From Streptomyces sp. CoH27 (lineage in GTDB: Bacteria; Actinomycetota; Actinomycetes; Streptomycetales; Streptomycetaceae), in the NCBI RefSeq assembly GCF_020181035.1, contig NZ_JAIQYY010000008.1, forward strand, positions 178,801 through 242,800: a stretch of DNA of 64,000 bases, read 5' to 3'. A program made the position numbers and the translations under genes. Positions 63,904 to 64,000 of this stretch are shown in pieces (position 1 is the first letter of the stretch; every line of letters begins with the position of its first letter). The notes under the pieces were generated by a model that was given only the letters and a program-made list of their open reading frames with translations, made no database searches and had not been told where the DNA came from.

Positions 63904-63951
63904 GACAGCATGCTGTCACTTCGACAGCATGCTGTCCATAGACATTCTGTC
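63904..63951. promoter_or_regulatory. Duplicated palindromic operator of the MarR-DJ-1 operon
   Basis: GACAGCATGCTGTC occurs perfectly at 63904-63917 and 63923-63936, and a weaker GACA-TTC-TGTC at 63941-63951. Centres are 19 and about 17 bases apart, close to two helical turns. The arrangement is that of a MarR-type operator between two divergent genes. Confidence 0.75.
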
Positions 63952-63983
63952 GTGGAAACCCCCCTCCCACGGAACAGGACGCC

Positions 63984-64000
63984 GATGTCGCTTCCGCATC
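63984..64000 (+). CDS. Start of a divergent gene (partial)
   Basis: ATG 63984 begins MSLPH and runs off the window; AGGAC lies six bases before it. It is divergent from the DJ-1-MarR operon and would share its operator region, so it may be the regulator's target. Only five codons are visible. Confidence 0.3.

Overview
The window is high-GC actinobacterial DNA with Streptomyces character: strong third-position G/C bias, many GTG starts, ATGA/GTGA stop-start overlaps, PrkC-like and other Ser/Thr kinases, an ask-asd pair, recR next to ybaB, a SARP/BTAD-NB-ARC regulator and several Streptomyces-type protein families. Identification rests on reading the translations; no database search was possible.

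Region 1 (about 1-9600) looks like the right end of an integrative conjugative element of the pSAM2/AICE kind. It starts inside an SCO3933-family regulator, then has a quinol-monooxygenase-like gene plus an XRE-TPR regulator, a divergent three-gene operon led by an anti-sigma-like ATPase, a long nested hairpin, an AT-richer trypsin-NACHT-LRR (STAND) gene with a trypco2 partner gene, and a DnaQ-BRCT exonuclease. It ends at a 42-base 3' fragment of tRNA-Pro(CGG), as expected for the distal attachment site, followed by the tRNA's own terminator hairpin. A second tRNA 3' fragment, on the minus strand near 10.4 kb, marks another old integration scar.

Region 2 (about 9.8-30.8 kb) holds transporters and envelope functions: alpha/beta hydrolase, MFS exporter with a tiny coupled membrane peptide, methyltransferase, orphan histidine kinase, a Ser/Thr kinase with an extracellular domain, a ZIP metal transporter behind an iron box, a TAT-exported metallophosphoesterase, RodA and UppP (peptidoglycan lipid cycle), an ArsR-MgtA pair and a KimA-like potassium importer with repeat arrays upstream.

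Region 3 (about 30.8-35.5 kb) is a compact accessory cassette: DUF6879 protein, PIMT-like methyltransferase of the ATP-grasp-peptide-maturase type, a 46-residue Asp-Gly-rich peptide translationally coupled to it, an unknown protein, a second XRE-TPR regulator (paralogue of the one in region 1) and a divergent HFCD flavoprotein. This is the best candidate here for an undescribed system, a possible aspartimide-type peptide modification locus.

Region 4 (about 35.6-53.5 kb) has a Na+/H+ antiporter, a broken paralogue of the small membrane protein of region 2, a BTAD/NB-ARC regulator, a DrrAB-type ABC exporter, NAD synthetase, a two-gene permease operon, a TrkA-N protein, an S9 peptidase, SURF1, and an ECF sigma factor with a secreted/membrane partner whose 3' end is triplicated.

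Region 5 (53.8-64.0 kb) is the conserved core: asd, ask, TauE-like permease, a degenerate response regulator, a frameshifted small gene, DUF5063, recR, ybaB, a SLATT-domain protein, a Ser/Thr kinase with an apparent N-terminal frameshift, and a MarR-DJ-1/PfpI operon behind duplicated palindromic operators.
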